DNA of 25,990 nt. Origin: an uncultured Bifidobacteriaceae bacterium. GTDB taxonomy: Bacteria; Actinomycetota; Actinomycetes; Actinomycetales; Bifidobacteriaceae. The position numbers and the translations under genes are program-made. Below the pieces are notes generated by a model. That model saw only the letters and a list, made by a program, of their open reading frames with translations. It made no database searches and was not told where the DNA came from. The stretch is from contig CAMPNN010000011.1 of NCBI GenBank assembly GCA_946891915.1, forward strand, positions 1-25,990. The letters are read 5' to 3'. This document shows, in pieces, positions 24,785-25,990 of this stretch; the first letter of the stretch is position 1; every line of letters begins with the position of its first letter.

Positions 24785-25477
24785 CTACAGGATTTCGAGC
24801 ATAGCCACAGCGGAGGCGATTGCAGTATTATTCTGCACCGATCCGTCGTGCGTTAGCGAGATATGCCAGCGAATTGTGTTACGAATATCCGCAGTAGTAT
24901 TCGGAATATTATTAAGTCCAGCAAGTCTATTTGAATCCGCAAGTTTCGCTGAGTCAGTAAGTTTCGCTGAGTCCGCTGAATCCGCTGAATCCGCTGAATC
25001 CGCAAGTTCCGTAACTTTCGTAACTTTCGTAACTTTCGCAAGTCCCGCAAATTTTTGTGAAAGCGATGCGTAGAGCTTATTCTGCACTTCTTGCGCAAGT
25101 TGCACGCGCGGGCAGCCATGTGAATCGTCAAGAATCTCAATGCCAGACCATGGCATATTGTCGAGAGTATAGGGGTAGTCGGAGGGATGGTCGGCAGTAT
25201 GGTCGGTGGTGTAGTTGGTTTGGTAAACGGTCGAATAGCCGGTTGTGTAGTCGGTATTGTCCCACGCCAACGCCTCGCACCACGCTTTAATAACGGCTTC
25301 TTTCCCTGCCCAACGCGCCGCAATATGCAAAGCCTCATCGTCGTGCTTCATATCAGAACGTAAACTGCACTGTCGGAGTTCGCGCACGGAAAACAGCGCG
25401 CGCCAACCATTGCCTTCGCGCATCTGCTCAGCGAATTGCGCAACATTCACCACATCGTGGCCTAATCCTGCAATCAT
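24785..25477 (-). CDS. acpS: Holo-[acyl-carrier-protein] synthase (4'-phosphopantetheinyl transferase) with low-complexity insertions
   Basis: This 230-aa enzyme transfers the phosphopantetheine arm of CoA to the carrier-domain serine of FAS I. The AcpS motifs are GLGHDVV with metal ligand Asp8, then RWAGKEAVIKA with Lys59/Glu60, then WSGIEIL, and finally WHISLTHDGS...AIASAVAM at 204-226. AcpS proteins are usually about 120-140 aa. The excess comes from a Tyr/Thr/Asp-rich insert (about 72-106) and a KVTKVT / DSADSADSA repeat insert (about 147-195), both placed between core motifs. The start at 25477 has an excellent AAGGAG five bases upstream. The fas product ends without a transferase domain, so this is its natural partner although the giant surface gene lies between them. 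Activity despite the inserts is inferred from intact motifs. Confidence 0.9.
   Translation of the reverse strand: MIAGLGHDVVNVAQFAEQMREGNGWRALFSVRELRQCSLRSDMKHDDEALHIAARWAGKEAVIKAWCEALAWDNTDYTTGYSTVYQTNYTTDHTADHPSDYPYTLDNMPWSGIEILDDSHGCPRVQLAQEVQNKLYASLSQKFAGLAKVTKVTKVTELADSADSADSADSAKLTDSAKLADSNRLAGLNNIPNTTADIRNTIRWHISLTHDGSVQNNTAIASAVAMLEIL
24968..25037 (-). repeat. Two 9-bp microsatellites inside acpS
   Basis: TGAATCCGC-type units occur four times at 24968-25003 (the first is TGAGTCCGC), and GTAACTTTC three times at 25011-25037. Nine-base units keep the frame and encode the Asp-Ser-Ala and Lys-Val-Thr repeats of the enzyme's second insert. Confidence 0.9.
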
Positions 25478-25482
25478 GCGCT

Positions 25483-25488
25483 CTCCTT
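25483..25488 (-). promoter_or_regulatory. Ribosome binding site of acpS
   Basis: AAGGAG on the minus strand, five bases before the ATG at 25477. It fixes the start at the canonical MIAGLGHD N-terminus. Confidence 0.85.
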
Positions 25489-25550
25489 ACTAATCTGCGC
25501 TCACAACTTAGGCTATACTACTGGGAATACTATCGCATTAGTCCGCAGCC

Positions 25551-25634
25551 GTTATTTTCTTTACAACGCTGTAAAGGAACAATCGCTGCTGTGGAACATT
25601 TTGCCGGAAATTTCTCCGGCTTTTGTGATTTTGG
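25551..25634. repeat. Composite copy of the intergenic repeat family upstream of acpS
   Basis: The left half, GTTATTTTCTTTAC-N6-GTAAAG, is identical over its first 14 bases to 181-194 in the 52-bp array and forms the same hairpin (TTCTTTACA-ACGC-TGTAAAGGAA, one G-T pair). The right half, GTGGAACATTTTGCCGG (25591-25607), matches the block of the 53-bp array with one extra T. A hairpin GCCGGA (25603-25608) / TCCGGC (25615-25620) followed by TTTTGTG ends the copy. It joins sequences of both arrays in one element. Confidence 0.75.
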
Positions 25635-25645
25635 TGTTTTTAGGA

Positions 25646-25820
25646 CACTGGCGCAGTCGTCGCGCTGCGTGCGCTTTGACCGAGCTTGAAATCATCGGGA
25701 TTTCAAGCTCATTCAAAGCGGAAACTTGCTTAGGTTGAAAGCACAGTGTGCTTTCAACGCGAGTTTCGTAAGTGAGCACGTTATCCGTGCGAACGTCACC
25801 GTTTTTCGTCACTGGCGCAG
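25646..25820. other. Structured three-hairpin intergenic element flanked by 11-bp direct repeats
   Basis: CACTGGCGCAG occurs at 25646-25656 and 25810-25820. Between them lie three consecutive stems. Stem one is CGCTTTGA/TCAAAGCG (25672-25679, 25713-25720) enclosing a perfect 12-bp stem (25682-25693, 25699-25710). Stem two is GAAACTTGC/GCGAGTTTC (25721-25729, 25759-25767, one mismatch) enclosing an 11-bp stem around G25746. Stem three is GTGA/TCAC plus GCACG/CGTGC (25772-25799), followed by GTTTTT. It could be a structured RNA or a non-autonomous mobile repeat. No open frame with a ribosome site is present and no family is recognised. Confidence 0.6.
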
Positions 25821-25837
25821 ATTACGCTCGCGCAAAC

Positions 25838-25866
25838 TTGCCCTATGTCATAAGCTTCTGTATACT
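25838..25866 (+). promoter_or_regulatory. Promoter of tRNA-Gly
   Basis: TTGCCC (25838-25843), 17 bp, TATACT (25861-25866). The predicted start near 25873 leaves a leader of about 12 nt before the mature tRNA at 25885. Confidence 0.7.
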
Positions 25867-25884
25867 TGAACAAGTTGCTATTTT

Positions 25885-25958
25885 GCGGACGTAGCTCAAT
25901 GGTAGAGTCTCAGTCTTCCAAACTGATTACGCGGGTTCGATTCCCGTCGTCCGCTCCA
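25885..25958 (+). tRNA. tRNA-Gly (anticodon UCC)
   Basis: The acceptor stem GCGGACG pairs with CGTCCGC. The D arm is GCTC-AATGGTA-GAGT. The anticodon arm TCAGT-CTTCCAA-ACTGA gives anticodon TCC, and the T arm is CGGG-TTCGATT-CCCG. The discriminator base is T, usual for bacterial glycine tRNAs, and CCA is encoded (25956-25958). It decodes GGA and GGG. Confidence 0.96.
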
Positions 25959-25968
25959 CTTGGGGAGA

Positions 25969-25982
25969 GTTGATATATCAAC
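25969..25982. other. Perfect 14-bp palindrome GTTGATATATCAAC after tRNA-Gly
   Basis: A symmetric AT-rich sequence lies ten bases beyond the encoded CCA. It may be part of a terminator, a processing signal or the operator of the next gene. The window ends eight bases later, so this cannot be decided. Confidence 0.4.
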
Positions 25983-25990
25983 GTTCTTCG

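Noticed and set aside
24536..24856. Open frames on both strands across the 53-bp array
   Set aside because: A 53-bp period shifts frame at each unit, the peptides merely echo the repeats, and part overlaps acpS.
25561..25812. An 83-codon minus-strand frame beginning with GTG
   Set aside because: It runs through the hairpin element and the composite repeat, has no ribosome binding site and resembles no protein family I know.

Overview
The window reads as a chromosomal segment of a low-GC Bifidobacteriaceae member, most likely Gardnerella. The reasons are a bifidobacterial/actinobacterial single-chain type I fatty acid synthase (3184 aa), an actinobacterial two-subunit acyl-CoA carboxylase, a BioY biotin transporter component, a very large Rib/YPDG-repeat wall-anchored surface protein, an AT-rich composition unusual for Actinobacteria, and a poly-G tract upstream of the surface gene. 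The genus is inferred from gene content; no database was searched.

Layout. At 1-219 lies a tandem array of 52-bp hairpin-forming units. bioY (239-892, minus) diverges from the acyl-CoA carboxylase alpha gene (1123-3090, plus) across a 230-bp regulatory region holding three 16-bp repeats and an inverted repeat beside a -10-like element. The carboxylase beta gene (3090-4739) overlaps the alpha gene by one base. After 107 bp of short tandem repeats comes fas (4847-14401). A bidirectional hairpin terminator (14432-14487) separates fas from the convergent 9.6-kb surface-protein gene (14534-24142, minus). The surface gene's 642-bp upstream region holds a candidate promoter, a palindrome, an 11-bp G tract, two consensus DnaA boxes and a 53-bp modular repeat array. 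acpS (24785-25477, minus) follows. Then comes a 407-bp non-coding stretch with a composite copy of the repeat family and a strongly structured three-hairpin element. A tRNA-Gly(UCC) gene with its own promoter closes the window.

Function. BioY imports biotin. The carboxylase pair uses biotin to make malonyl-CoA. FAS I turns acetyl- and malonyl-CoA into fatty acids, and AcpS supplies the phosphopantetheine arm that this FAS cannot add itself because it ends after the ketosynthase. This is a nearly self-contained fatty-acid synthesis locus. The giant surface protein is functionally unrelated and sits between fas and acpS, with signs of variable expression.

The less explained content is non-coding. 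It comprises three blocks of one apparent composite intergenic repeat family (52/53-bp periodicity, hairpins), a shared TTCGTAAC-type motif at several regulatory positions, and low-complexity in-frame expansions in the fatty-acid enzymes.
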